Shown here one piece after another: positions 10,581 to 22,700 of a stretch of DNA of 51,293 nt (within the stretch, counting starts at the first letter, position 1; each line of letters begins with the position of its first letter). The DNA is from Silene noctiflora (taxonomy: Eukaryota > Streptophyta > Magnoliopsida > Caryophyllales > Caryophyllaceae), in NCBI GenBank assembly GCA_009801015.1, contig VHZZ01000059.1:311327-362619 (forward strand), written 5' to 3'. The notes beneath the pieces are model-generated. The model was not told where the DNA came from. It searched no databases and saw only the letters and a list, made by a program, of their open reading frames with translations. The position numbers were made by a program, and so were the translations under genes.

Positions 10581-12458
10581 CTGAAGTTTAATTGAAGTAA
10601 AACCATGGAAGTGGGATCATTAAGGTGATTAAGTCAACGAATGAAGATTAGAGTGAAGAGTGAAACTGAAGAAACAAAAAAAAAAAAAAAAGGAATTTGA
10701 ATTGCTTGAAGAGTTGGATTTTCAGACAAGAGGAAGAAGTTTCAAATACGGGTTGAATTATATGAGAAATTAGGTGTTAGTTTCTGGGTAATAATGTGAT
10801 TTAAATTAGGTTTAAATTAAAAATTGGAAGAAAAAGAGAGGAAAAAGGGGAAGAATTGGGAATGAATTTAAGAATGTTGTTTTGTTGAAGTAGAGAAGAC
10901 TGGTAGATGCCTCAGATGTGTGACATGTTTAATGTGAACTCGTTAAATGTTCCGTTCTTTTGGATTGAAATTTGAAACCGTCTCAATTTTATTTGAAAAT
11001 GAGTTAAATTAAAGGGTTAAAATGAACGGTAAAGAAAGTGAAAATTAAGTAAACCGTATTAGGGTCAGTTTTATATTGCGATTATATCATAAGTATTACA
11101 TTGGGTTAGTTTGAGTCTCGTTCTTTTGGAATTAATTTCAATTTACGAAATATTTTATTTTAGTTCAACTTTATTTAATTCAGTTCAGTTCAGCTTTATT
11201 TAGTTCATTAACTCTAACTTCAGTTCAGTTAAATTCCGTTAAGTTCATTTTAGCTCAGCTCTTTTCAACCGAAAAAAACAGGACCGGGTATTCTTTAAGT
11301 TAGAAGAAGGAACTTTTATCTTGGAAATTATGTGATCTAAAATCTTGGAAACATGTTCGAGTTTTGGTAAGTTATATGTATAGTATGATATATTGCGAAA
11401 ATGGTAATTTAACCCTTTTATTTTGACGAATTGTGAAATCTAACTTCTTAAGTTTGATTGAAATAATTAGCCTCTTTACCTTTTTAAAAATGTAAAATCA
11501 GGGCCCTTTTACTTTTTCCGACCAGTATCTCACCAGAATTTCATTTTCACGTCACTAGTATTGTTTGAGTACGTATAAATAGAGATGACAAGCCTTATTT
11601 GACACGAGCGACCCAACCTGAACCCGATCAAATCCAACGCGGTAGAACTAGAGAATGTTTCACCCCGAAACCAACCCAACTTGACCTAATGAGTGCAACG
11701 ACTCCCCCGATGATCACCGCCCCAAATTCGACTTGACCCAACCTAATATAAACCCAGCCCGATATTGACCCGATTAAATTGATGATTTGACAATTATTAA
11801 GCTTAATATCGATCAAAATGAATGTGATTTAGTGCTTAGTTTGATAAGTTCGACTTATAATATAATAGTGAAGTAAGTCAACCAAATAATGGTTGAAAAT
11901 TAATTTAATGGTGAAAAGTTAAAGTGATGCGATAAAGTAACTTAGCGTGATAATGACTCGACCTAACCGTTTATTTACACTTGACACTAGCATGTATCAT
12001 ACCTCAAACAACAAGGAGTCTTATGAGAATTTCCATGGCATGATCTCGCAATCGTTTTCTTGTTGGGTATAATTTTCTTGTAGTACTTCAGTTGTTTTAC
12101 AAACCATGGTCATTATGCAGGCTTTTGTTTCGAAACAGTCTTATTGTCTTATAATCCGAATTTGCTTTTCCAAGTTTTGTTTGTTTGGTGCCAGCATTCT
12201 GTTGTTGCTGAATTTTCTTTTTTTGTTCTCGGTTTTGTAAGACGCTGCATCAAATATTGGATTAACGGATTACAAACTGTTGTATGAGGCGTTCACTGAT
12301 TCCTGCAACTTCCGCTTTTTAACAGTAGCGATCTATTTATCTCTTTGTGCCTCCTTGCGCATCTGTGCTTGAAACAGGAAAGCCAGTTTCACATCAAGAA
12401 TTGCAGCTTTGCTGTGATTGTAAATTGTACTGAATCTTGGCCTGTTATTTTATACATT
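10581..12458. other. PMIR1 leader/promoter side and intergenic DNA
   Basis: About 10581-10900 is the presumed transcribed leader of PMIR1 on the minus strand, with a long T run (plus-strand A run at 10677-10691) and CTTCTTCCTCTTG-type pyrimidine tracts. 11150-11280 holds short-period TTCAGTTCAGTT words. I see no coding region here. The transcription start cannot be fixed from sequence. Confidence 0.3.
11588..11780. mobile_element. CCCGA-rich element, copy 3 (decayed)
   Basis: Repeated degenerate words such as GACCCAACCTGAACCCGATC, TTCGACTTGACCCAACC and AGCCCGATATTGACCCGA mark a worn copy of the family at 477-760, 1132-1565 and 42007-42285. Its ends are not resolved. An open frame on the minus strand is only a result of the repeat. 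Confidence 0.4.
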
Positions 12459-12490
12459 TACATTCCGACCCAAAACAAGGTCGGAATGTA
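12459..12490. repeat. Perfect 12 bp hairpin
   Basis: TACATTCCGACC, eight-base loop CAAAACAA, then GGTCGGAATGTA: both arms are perfectly complementary. It lies in the gap downstream of the L28 gene. It could be a relic of a small inverted-repeat element or an RNA 3'-end structure. Nothing shows which. Confidence 0.6.
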
Positions 12491-13159
12491 GGGAACTTTC
12501 ACAATTTCACACCATACTATCTAAAAACAGCATATCTTTACCTAAAATCCTCGCAAGTGCAGCCATAAACTTTTATCGTTACAGTTACACTGCGCCAGTT
12601 AGCTACGGGAAAGGCTGGATTTAAGATCTCCATTAGCGAACTACTCTCATTCACCAATTGGCAGGAATATGGCTGATCACATACACTAAACAAAAGCGCT
12701 GTCATTGTCGATGAATCAGCGATCATATTGACGCTGCCTGAATAAACAGCAACAGCCTTTACGATAGTTAATCAGTCATTATGGGCTACCATTTTATATC
12801 AACTGTAGCTCTGAAAGTGAGGTGGACCGAATACCATTTAAGTAATAACTGGCTTGCATAACTGCTCGAATATTGCATAATATTACTACCTTCTATCATT
12901 AGTCTTGATTTCCAAATCTTGTTTCCCGAGTTACAGTTTACGTTAACAGGACTTCATAATCTCCGGTAGTCTCGATCAAAGATGATTGCATCAAGGCGCC
13001 AGATCCAAATTGAACAAAAGTTTGAGCATTGCGTATTGCAATCATACAAGGGGCTCTTATGAAAAAGCTTACAAACACTTTTAACAGTAGAACATCGAAA
13101 ATCTGGGGAAAAAAAGGAAGTAAAATAAAACTATCTGAGGCAAAAGTTTAAGAGCAGTT

Positions 13160-16100
13160 TCAAGCATTAGCAGCCATCTGCTCCTGATCTGAATGTGAGC
13201 TTCCACTGTTGGATTCGGCACCCTGAGTATCCGATGTTCCCTCCACAGCTGGACTTGGTTTAGCTGGCAAGCCAAGTAACTGTCTTCTGAACTCCTTTCG
13301 AGCACCTTTGCCATCGAGTTTTAATTCTTGGAAGCTTTGCACAAACTTGGATTCATCCTCTTGGGAGAAGAACGAGACCTTCCTTTGGCCGAGCTCTTCA
13401 TACAACTTCTCGATTTTGGCTTTCCAGAGAACGCCCATCTCTGTGTCCATTTTATGGTAGGGTGTCTTTAATAGGTACTCGTCAATCCCGCCTGCCTTGT
13501 CAATGCAACGAAGAGCGTGTGTGGTCACGTTGACACGAATTTGACGGTCTAGAATGTAGCTAAACAATCTGCTCTTTTGCACATTCGGCTTCCAAGATCT
13601 CCGACTCCTGCCAGTGCCCAAGTCATTATAATGTAAGAATGTTATTAGATCTGTCTTCACATATAATAATCACAAGCCCTATTCAGCTGTGAAATGGCCT
13701 TAGACGCTTGACGGAGAATAGAAATTATCACGTAATTTAGTTTACCATGTCCCGCATTTAGATGAGAAAACAGGAAAATGGGAATGTTACACCAAAAATA
13801 AACAGCCAGACACGTTCTTTCGTTTGCTGGCATTCCCAAATATTTTTTCCGCGTGTGACAGAAAGATTGAAGGAATGAGAAAGAATAAAAGCTTTTTAGA
13901 GAGTAACAAGTAATAATATGCAACTTGCAATTGAATGGGAGAATGTTTGGGTTGCCCCTAAGCATCATAAGTCTCGCATGCCTTGGAGCAACTTATGCCA
14001 TAGACACACTTTCTCAAATTAAAGCATGGCCCTTGTATCAAGGAAAGTGGCTCATCACAAATTTCACAATAAGATGGCATTTAGACAGGCCCTTCATCCT
14101 TACAAATGCATTTCAAGTTATGGCCACTATAAGAGATAGAGGACGGCTGACCATTTAATAGTCTACGGATACACATTTGAATCAAAACAGAAAAAGACTT
14201 TTGAAAGTACCCTAAAGTACTGTCTGCAGAAAGTTTTGCAAGTGAAACACACATAAACAAAGAGTCTTGGATCAAAGGGTGTCAAATGTGGATTTGAATT
14301 GGAGGCCACTTCTATCCACAAATGAGCCTACACAGGGAATTTAAAGTTCAGGCCTAGCAACACTTGGGGATTGTTTGGATGGGGGGATTTGGAGGGAAAG
14401 GACGAGAAGGAGAGGGGGAGGGTCGGAGGGAGGGATACAAAATCCGTTGTTTGGATAACATTTGGGTTTAGGAGGAAATGGAAGGGGAGGGATTTGGAGG
14501 GATCCATTTTCCCCTCCTCGAATGCAAATCAAAATCCCACCAACATAGGAAAAATTTGGACGCAAATTGTATCCAAACCCCCATACTTCATTCCCCTCCC
14601 CTTCTCTCCCCTTCCTCCTCCTCCTATTTTTCTATCCAAAGTTCCAAACACATGCTTGAGAGTTGAACTTCATTAGCTAAAACAAGGAATACAACAATAG
14701 AACTTTGAGGGTATGTATAATGTTTTAACTTTATTACATAGGGAATACACGAAAATCAAAAAGTATGTCTAAAATGACTCGAAATAAAAATTGCATCAAG
14801 GATCGTGCTGAATGAAGGGTACTTTAAAATAAAAATGAAAACTACCTTTGTTCACATATTTTTCAGAACATTAAAGCCCTATACTAAATAGAAACTTTTT
14901 GTATGGGGGCACCAAGTCAGAATACGTTCCACACTATAGACAACAAACAGATTTGGCATCCTCACTAGTGTTTACAGATACCTACAAAAAAAAATAGATT
15001 GTCTTTCCTTCACTACACTAAAATTGATGACCAGAACATCCTCGATCAAGCATTACACAGCCTTGACGAGAAATGGCTTGCAATACTCTACCCCAAACCA
15101 TTTTGGGATTAGTGTGGAGAAATTTGACAAATGCTCGAGATGAGTACCCCTTAGGGTTTCGTCTGAGGTCACTTAATTGAAATTACAGCAACTGGGATAC
15201 ATGACTATTGAACAATTAACAATATTTCGTAATTTTGTTCCAGTACTTGTTGCATATTCTACAACAGATTCAGAACTCAGGAGCACAATATGCTCATCTT
15301 CTACCCTACATAACTGTCAAGGGTTCTTACAAGAACAAAGAAACTGAAAGCAAGGTAGTAAACAAATGAGCTTCATCGGTCCTCCTTAGCAGAAACCCGC
15401 TATAATGTTAGTACCAGTTAGCCAGTTCTCAAATGACTAATACATCCTAATTCCCGAGTATATGTTTAATCATATATGGTCATCCATCCCATGAACATAT
15501 CACTATTTTCTTTCATTCATTTTGGACCTGCCATAGACTAAAAACTGTTCCTCCCGGTAAAACGTTCAATCAACCCTTTCAATAGGACTCTCAAATTGCA
15601 ACAGTCTTCTAAATACCCCATTTAAAATCAACGTCGTATCCTTGTAATCCGTCCATCTTTCCAAACATCAACTTTAAGCCAATCTAACACACACACACAT
15701 TCGAAACAACAAACCAATACATAAACGTACCAAAAACAAACAAATCAACAACACAAGTAGCATCTACGTCGAATCGGATGCCCATTTCAACATTTTTCAT
15801 AACTACCCAACCTAAAACCTTAAAATTTCAGCTCTGAACTCAATATAACGCGCGCCCACACACACACACTCAAAACAACAAACCAATACATAAACCCTAC
15901 AGAAAATAAAAAAATCAACATAACGATTCCGATTTACGGCGAAAAGAGGTCTGCATTTAACCATTTTGCAGGTAATTTCCCAACCTAAACCCTAATATGA
16001 TCATATCAACAACAAATCCCACCAAAAATCAATCAACAAAACAACAAATCACAAATCAAATTCAAATAACACCAATTAAAAACAAAAATTAAACAACAGA

Positions 16101-16323
16101 TCAGAATAATTAACAAAATGACATACTTATTACCACCATCTTCACTAATTTGATTACCAAATTGAATATGACGACCAGCGAAAAGACCACGTTTAGCACG
16201 ACCCATAATAACTTTATTATTGGGAAGATTTTTCATCAATGCATTTTTTACGCCTTTTGTTATGTTCTCTTCGCCCACTTTCTTCAGTATTTTCTTCATC
16301 ATTTCCTTTGATCTAAACGCCAT
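13160..16323 (-). CDS. Ribosomal protein L28 (bL28), mitochondrial type
   Basis: Two exons, 16323-16127 and 13607-13160, join in phase (AATAA|gtatgt .. ggcag|GAGTCGG) to encode 214 residues. bL28 is a large-subunit ribosomal protein, and this plant form with long N- and C-terminal extensions is the mitochondrial type. The core is clear: VIMGRAKRGLFAGRHIQFGN at residues about 38-57, then the junction GGNKSRRSWKPNVQ, LFSYILDRQIRVNVTTHALR and CIDKAGGIDEYLL. These match the bacterial L28 core (G-x-N..RRF-x-PN-x-Q..R-V-S..LR-T-ID-K). The C-terminal tail beyond residue about 180 is Ser/Gln/Asp-rich and probably disordered. The start ATGGCG at 16323 is the first ATG in a short leader. The 2.5 kb intron carries a MITE-like insertion. 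Confidence in the family is high; the organelle is inferred from the known plant homologue. Confidence 0.92.
14363..14650. mobile_element. MITE-like element with G-rich/C-rich inverted ends
   Basis: The left side (CTTGGGGATTGTTTGGATGG then G/A-rich GGAGGG words) is mirrored by the right side (CTCCCCTTCCTCCTCCTCC .. TATCCAAAGTTCCAAAC). Together they form an imperfect long inverted repeat of about 290 bp inside the L28 intron. The TGTTTGGAT-type end resembles PIF/Harbinger or hAT MITE ends. The target duplication is not clear (possibly ACA on both sides). Confidence 0.5.
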
Positions 16324-18035
16324 TTTTGCTCTGTGTGTTTCGACAAATTATCTGAGAAATTAGGGGCTGATTGTGGATTAAATCCCCAAATTTGATTGAT
16401 TGATTGAAAATTGGTGAAAGAGGGAAGAAATTAGGGTTTACGGGATATGATTCATTGGTTAGGGTTCGCCGACGGGGGGTGTGATTTGGTGGAAGGGGAA
16501 TTAGGGGATGATGGTTGAATAGTGGTGATATGTGAAATTCCTAATATGCCCCTGAATGATTTTTTTTATTTTAATTTTAAAGGGAAAAACATATATTTAT
16601 TATTTAGGGTGGAACTCGGGTCACGATTCACGACTTCACGAGTGAGCTAGCACGGTTAACCGTGGTAAATAAATCATGGAAAGGTGATTTGGAATATTTA
16701 AACTAATATTTGATTGAATCTCGAAATGATCAGCCTTAATCGCACCTGGAATGTAACACTCGAACATCAAAAAGTGGGAGGTGAGACTAAATGGTCACAT
16801 GTCGGGTTGTTAGTGCTTGGCCCAGGTCATATTCGGGGCTAACAGTCGCGACGATAATGAGCTACTTAAAACTATAACAAAAGTTTGGGCCTACCTAGAC
16901 TTGACAACAACGTGAAATGCAATGTTCATACCAATGATGCAAAAAACGTATTATGAAAAACAGCGCGGTGACATGAACACTGGTCAGAACTCATAAGTGA
17001 TGTTCGATGTAACAAGATCATAACAGTATGTGAAACGGGAAAAAGTGAGAACGACAACCAAACAAGTTGAAATATATACTCGTCCAAACAAAAGAAATTT
17101 AAAAGTATCTAAATACAATTATCAACTTTAAACAATCATAATTTGAGTTTGAGACGATATATCAAGGTGATTCAAGTTGAGTGTGACAATTTATCGTCCT
17201 ACTTTTCTAATGGTAGGTTGTGATCGCATTGATACTAACCAGTTTTAGAATAAGTGTTCTTCTCACGAGGTTTTATAGTTGGCGCTTAAATTGGGCTAAA
17301 GTAAACGTGTTATGTATAAGGTCAACACAGATAGTACAGTTTTAATTTATTGAACTGTTATCTATTTATAATATGAAACTGGTGTTAGTCGTTACGGTTC
17401 ATGAGTTTAAGAATAATAATTAATCGAACGAATTGTTATACTAAAAGCAAAGAAAACACAAAATTTAGTATACAAAATATTTCTCGGTCGTCTTAATTTC
17501 CAAGTGCATCTAAACTCAAACTCTTAAAATGATTGATAGCAAAGTTTATCTGATGTTGTATAAGAACTTGGATCATCTCAACAATTTAGTTTTTTCTCAC
17601 AAAAACGATAAGGCGTTTGTGCTTTTAAAAAACTGATCCAAAGTAATATCTAGAACCGACGATATTAGAGGAAATTGGCTTTTTCTATTTTTTAGGAATC
17701 AGAGAGAACCCTAAAGTTTAGTGTTGTATATATAAAGCGATGAAAACTTAATTAAATCGCTTGAAATAATATTTGAGAATTGAAAACAATTCGTATATAA
17801 ACGATTAACAATTAACCAATAACCAAATCATTTATAGCAATTTTAAGCTATTAACCGATCCTTTTAAAATTGTTTAGTTATAATCCGGGTTTTAACTCTA
17901 ACCGAATTAAACCACATCACATACAAACCATGTTAAATTAACTATTCGACAAACCTGACTATTTTTAAACACTTCCAACTCCAAAACCCTTTGGATAAGG
18001 AGTAAGTCATGTGCAAGGCGTTATACTAATAAAAT
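16324..18035. other. Intergenic region without recognisable genes
   Basis: 16324-16540 is the promoter side of the L28 gene. The rest is AT-rich DNA with no open frame of interest and no family I recognise. It lies between the minus-strand L28 gene and the plus-strand RLT3 gene, so both promoters face into this gap. Confidence 0.4.
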
Positions 18036-18430
18036 CGGAAAATGCACGTGGTGTCCTTGAGCTTTCACATTTTGCCTGAGATGCTCAATTTTCTTATCTG
18101 TAAAATTTTAAGAAGCCATAACTTGTGTTTACGAGCTCATAAAAGTGCCAATTTTTCTTTTTTCCAAATTGACCATCTTTCCGAGAACTATAACTTGAAA
18201 AAAAAAATTGTCGAGTTTGGAATTCGTGACCAACAGATATGATCACTCAAAGTTTGCTCGGTCAAAAAAAACTTTGACATACAAAAACTCCTAACCACGA
18301 GATCCAAATACAACAATTTTTTTTTTTTCAAATCGTAGTTCCCGTATGACTTCTTAAAGTTTTCCGGATAAAAATATTGGGTATTTTCGGGCAAAATGTG
18401 AAATTTCAAAGGCACTGCGTGCATTTTCCC
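18036..18430. mobile_element. Foldback MULE-type element, copy A
   Basis: 395 bp element whose two ends are inverted copies (CGGAAAATGCACG .. CGTGCATTTTCCC). The inverted similarity extends inward through most of the element (ACATTTTGCC../..GGCAAAATGT, AAGTTTGCTCGGTCAAAAAA near the centre). It is flanked by TAATAAAAT at 18027-18035 and TATTAAAAT at 18431-18439, a 9 bp target duplication with one mismatch, the length used by Mutator-like elements. It has no transposase and is therefore non-autonomous. Copy B lies 188 bp downstream in the same family. Confidence 0.8.
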
Positions 18431-18618
18431 TATTAAAATTGTAAAATGGATCTAAACGCAGCCCTATTAATAAATCGGTTTTTCTAACATGTGCCTTTCA
18501 TGTTAATAAGTTAATTAGAAAAAGTTTGTTGAGAATATATCATGCAAAGTAGATGTATAAACTCTCATTTACCATAATTAGTGAAATATTCTCACCAAAC
18601 CTTCTTTAATTAACTTAT

Positions 18619-19066
18619 CGGAAAATGCACACGGTGCCCTTAAGGTTTGTCATTTTGCACGAAATATCCAAATTTTTGATCCGGAAAACTTTAAGACATC
18701 ATAACTCGTGCTTACGAGATTGAAATGTGACAATTTTTTTTCCAAAGAAATCGTCTTTTCGAGAACTACGATTTGGAAAAAAAAAAAAAAAATTGAGTTT
18801 GGAACTCGTGACCAAGAGACGTGGTCCTTCAAAGTTTGTTCAGTCAAAAAAACTTTGACATACAAAATCTCCTAGCCACGGGATCCAAATACAATAATTT
18901 TTTTTTCCAAATCGTAGTTCTCGAAATGACGATCGATTTGAAAAAAAAAATTGTCACATTTCCGATCTCGTAAGCACGAGTTATGACTTCTTAAAGTTTT
19001 ACGGATAAAAAATTTGGGTATTTCGTGCAAAATGACAAACCTTAAGGGCACCGTGTGCATTTTTCG
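18619..19066. mobile_element. Foldback MULE-type element, copy B
   Basis: 448 bp element with arms of about 165 bp that are almost perfect inverted copies: both begin CG(G/A)AAAATGCACACGGTG when read inward and share CCTTAAGGTTTGTCATTTTG, GCACGAAATA and CATAACTCGTGCTTACGAGA. The centre is palindromic too (CAAAGTTT..AAACTTTG). It is flanked by a perfect 9 bp duplication TTAACTTAT at 18610-18618 and 19067-19075. It codes for nothing. If transcribed, it would fold into one long hairpin. Confidence 0.88.
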
Positions 19067-19661
19067 TTAACTTATTAGGGCACATGTTAGAAAATCCGTT
19101 AATCCCCTATATACTAAAAGATTAACAACTCTCCAATTTTTCCGCCTAAGTGAACATACTACTATACAATATCTTCCTCCTAATTAATTGATCATACTAT
19201 CTATATTTACTATATTTATTAATGAATAATATCTGCCTCCGAATTAATTTTATACCATAAATATTATTGTAAGTATTGAGACACAATCTTTCCATAAATT
19301 ATCGTTAGCCACATTTCAAATGGAGTTAAATATCATGTTGATACTCAAAGTGTCTAACATTTTTATCTAAAAAGACCGCTTTGTAGCGTGGGATCTAAAC
19401 TAGTAAATTAATAAATAATTGTGGTTACCAAAAAAATTTGTTTTACGATAAAATTATGTAAAACGGTCCGGAGAAATATTGTTGTTGGATAAGACAAGTA
19501 GACAAATACAAGTAGATATTTTTTCCAAACTCAAAAGGGTAACCAAAGAGATGAAATGAATAAAGAAAAGATGATGTTAAACCCTGTAAAACCCTAAAAC
19601 TCAACCTTCATCACAATTCACAAATCTTCCTCACTTAACCACCACACTAAATCCCCCAAAA

Positions 19662-19714
19662 ATGTCGATTCTTAAAATCTAATCCCTAATTTCCACCATT
19701 TTTATGCAATTTCC
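19662..19714 (+). promoter_or_regulatory. Upstream ORFs in the RLT3 leader
   Basis: A six-codon upstream ORF (ATG 19662, TAA ending 19682) in a good context (AAAAATGTC) precedes the main start. A second upstream ATG at 19704 is out of frame with the main ATG at 19715. After splicing of exon 1 to exon 2 it would run 42 codons to a TGA at 20705-20707, overlapping the main ORF. If both lie in the mRNA they would lower translation of the main product. The transcription start is unknown. Confidence 0.45.
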
Positions 19715-22700
19715 ATGGCTAATCAACTTAATCATGCTGTTCCTCTCACTCTTCAGCGAAAAACCCCTCTCGAAATTCAAGCTCTTGAGGTTTTATACTC
19801 TGGTAATTCCTTCATTTTGTCTTTTGTTTTTCAATTCTTGTGTATCGGATTTATTCCGTAAAGAAATGTTTGGGTAAACATTTAGTAATGTCTCCGTCTC
19901 AGGCATTTGTTTATCTTTGATTAAAATAGGAATAGAAAAGGTAAATAAATGAATGAGACGAAATGAGTAACTAATGTACTGTCTCTGTCTGTGTCTCAAT
20001 CATTTGTTTACCTTTAATTAATCAGTTAGTAGCGGTTTTACAGTAATATTGTGTTAAAAGGGTTGTTGGTAAGGCCGTCTTACGCTAGTATTTGTGTTAA
20101 TTATTAGGTAACTGTGAAATACTGTTTGTGGTTAGTATAATTGTTAGCTATTAGGGAGTAATTTGTGACAGTTGTGAACACGTGAGGCCGTCTTACGCAA
20201 GTATTTGTGTTAATTATTATGGTAATTGTGAAATACTCTATGTGGTTAGTATAATTGTTAGCTATTAGGGGGTAATTTGTGACAGGTGTAAACACGTGTG
20301 ACGGACCCAAAACGTGACTATTTTAATGAGAAAATGTAACCATTATTTGATATTTTACATTTTATGGGTGGTTACCTTTTATCTAAAGTGGTAACATTTG
20401 TGCCGTCACAATTTGTGACTGTCGCTATTAGGGGGCAATTTTTCTTTAGTATTGTGGTTGTTTATTATAATTTCAAAACTCATTTTGGGATTCGGCCGGG
20501 TTGTGGGTTCGTTAATTCTCTTAATTGCCACTGAGATGGGGTTATATTATTTTTGTTTGCTATTTATGTTTGGTTGTTATCAAAGGAGAGGGGGCATATT
20601 TGGAAATTAATTTGTACTGGAAGTTGTTTGTGATGAGGTAATTAACGTATTGATTGTGATTAATTTGGTGGAAACAGATGATAAAAACCCGCCACAGAGT
20701 ACAGTGAAGGACTATGCTTCGGCGTTAGGGTTAAATTATGAGCATGTGAGAAGATGGTATATTGAGCGACGTCGAAGAGACAGGCAAAATGTTGGTCAAA
20801 TACGGGGTGGAAATGGGTCTGCAAGGTGTGTTACAAAGTCGAAGAATAAAACAAAGAATGATAAGCGTTTGTCCGTGGTTGAGGTGACTGAAGATAGAAA
20901 TTCTAATGTGAGACCTGGTATTGTGCAAGACAAGTTATATCCTCCGGATTATATATTTAAGAAGATATTTAGGAAAGATGGTCCTCCACTTGGCTCGGAG
21001 TTTGATTGTCTGCCCACTTCAGCATTTCAAGGTCGCAATGTTGTTACAGGTAGGTTTCTGTGCTGGAATGTTCAATTTAGATAGTTTAGCTATCCGTTTG
21101 CCCAAGCTGTTTATAAGATAGTCACGTTCTAGTTTTAAGAACAGAGGTTTTCCGAGAATATTTGTTTTCTTAGGAATGTAGTAGTTCTGCTGTGTCCTTC
21201 CGTGGTTAAATGCTTTTCTGATGTTGTGCTTGTTGCAATTGTCAATTTCTCTTTTTGGAACAGACTGTTCCACAGCCTGCTAGAGCATATACTCTTTCAT
21301 ATATATGTCGCAACCCTACCGTTGTTTTCAACTTTAGAATTTTTTACCCCACCCCCATTTGGATTGAAAGAACTCAATAATTAGAAAGGAACTCTTGACA
21401 ATGAAATATGGGGTATATTTATATCCTAGATGTGAAAATAGGCCGAATTCCATCATGAAAAGAAAGAATAGGCCGGGCATAAATTAATATACTAAAAAAG
21501 AACTACGTTACGGTGCTAATGAATCATAAATTAAATAGAGTTTAGAGTTCGGGTTCGATTTCTGTAAATAATAGAGTTAAAGGATTGTCTATATTGATAG
21601 AAACGTAAAGGAGTTTCTCACGATTTTTTTCATCATCCTTTATGTTGAACTTGAAATTTAACACATTGAGGGTGTGCAAAAATTGCCGCGGATACAAAAA
21701 TGTGATGTCATGAATCATGGTTTACAAAAGTTTTGATGGTCATGGCCTCATGACTACTAGATATTGACAGTTAAGCGATGTAAATAGTGTTCAAGACAGC
21801 TTTATATAGATGGATTTTTGATTGTCATGTGAAATGTGGGACATATATAGCTTGAAAGTTATTGAAGGTGGTATTTGGAAAATGTAATAGTGTATCCGAA
21901 CATAAATCTCCTTTCTCCTGGCTGTACTATGTATGATTTCAGTAAGTCCAATTGAAGGAAAACATCATTGATTTCCCATTCCAAAAGCGATTTTCTTAGT
22001 GTGGCAGTGAAGTCGCATCCTTTTAAGGGATTGAGTAGGCATAAGAGTCATTGTGATCAGTATCCAGTGAAAGTGATTTTGAACAATAGTAATTTCTGGG
22101 CATAGAGTTGGTGAAGTCAAGGTACATGTCACAGCATTGAAGGTGAATCTATGCTGCTACGACTCAGATGCAAGTGCTGGAAGCAACACATTGTGGACAC
22201 TGATTGTTCAGTGAAAACGTTTAATGTTTTTAACCTATAGCTTCAAAGAAAATGAGAAAATGGGGCGTGGAATGGGCCTCCCCATGACATTGCGTGAAGG
22301 GTGTTCATTATATCAACCCCAATCGGCCATCCCTTTGGCAGAGCTTAAGTTTGGCTGTTAATTACTAATAATGTATGATAGAACAATAGATATTAGATGG
22401 ATTCAAAATTTGCGTTTCTTCTTGCAGTACAGCTGCTTGTAAGATAGTTTCAGCTATTTAATCTCTTGTTACTGTTTGTTTATGACGATTTTTAAGGATT
22501 TCCTGCTGTCGCTAATGTATCTGGGCATTGCATCGCTCAGTCATACCCAATGTTTAATGTAGTGTAAATATCCTGATCTAAAGGAGCTTCAAGGTTGAAG
22601 GTTTCTTCTACCCCTTTCCAAGACATTAAAACTTTTGGGTCCCTTTATCACTAAGGGCTTGCTTGGGATGAGAGTAATTATTAAGGGAGTAATGGGAGCT

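Noticed and set aside
12538-13314. Minus-strand open frames downstream of and overlapping L28
   Set aside because: The one at 13081-13314 is another frame of L28 exon 2, and the one at 12538-12726 has no recognisable motif or splice link.
18036-19066. Protein-coding reading of the foldback elements (several 60-80 codon frames)
   Set aside because: Frames on both strands give the same kind of peptide because the element is self-complementary. No transposase motif is seen.
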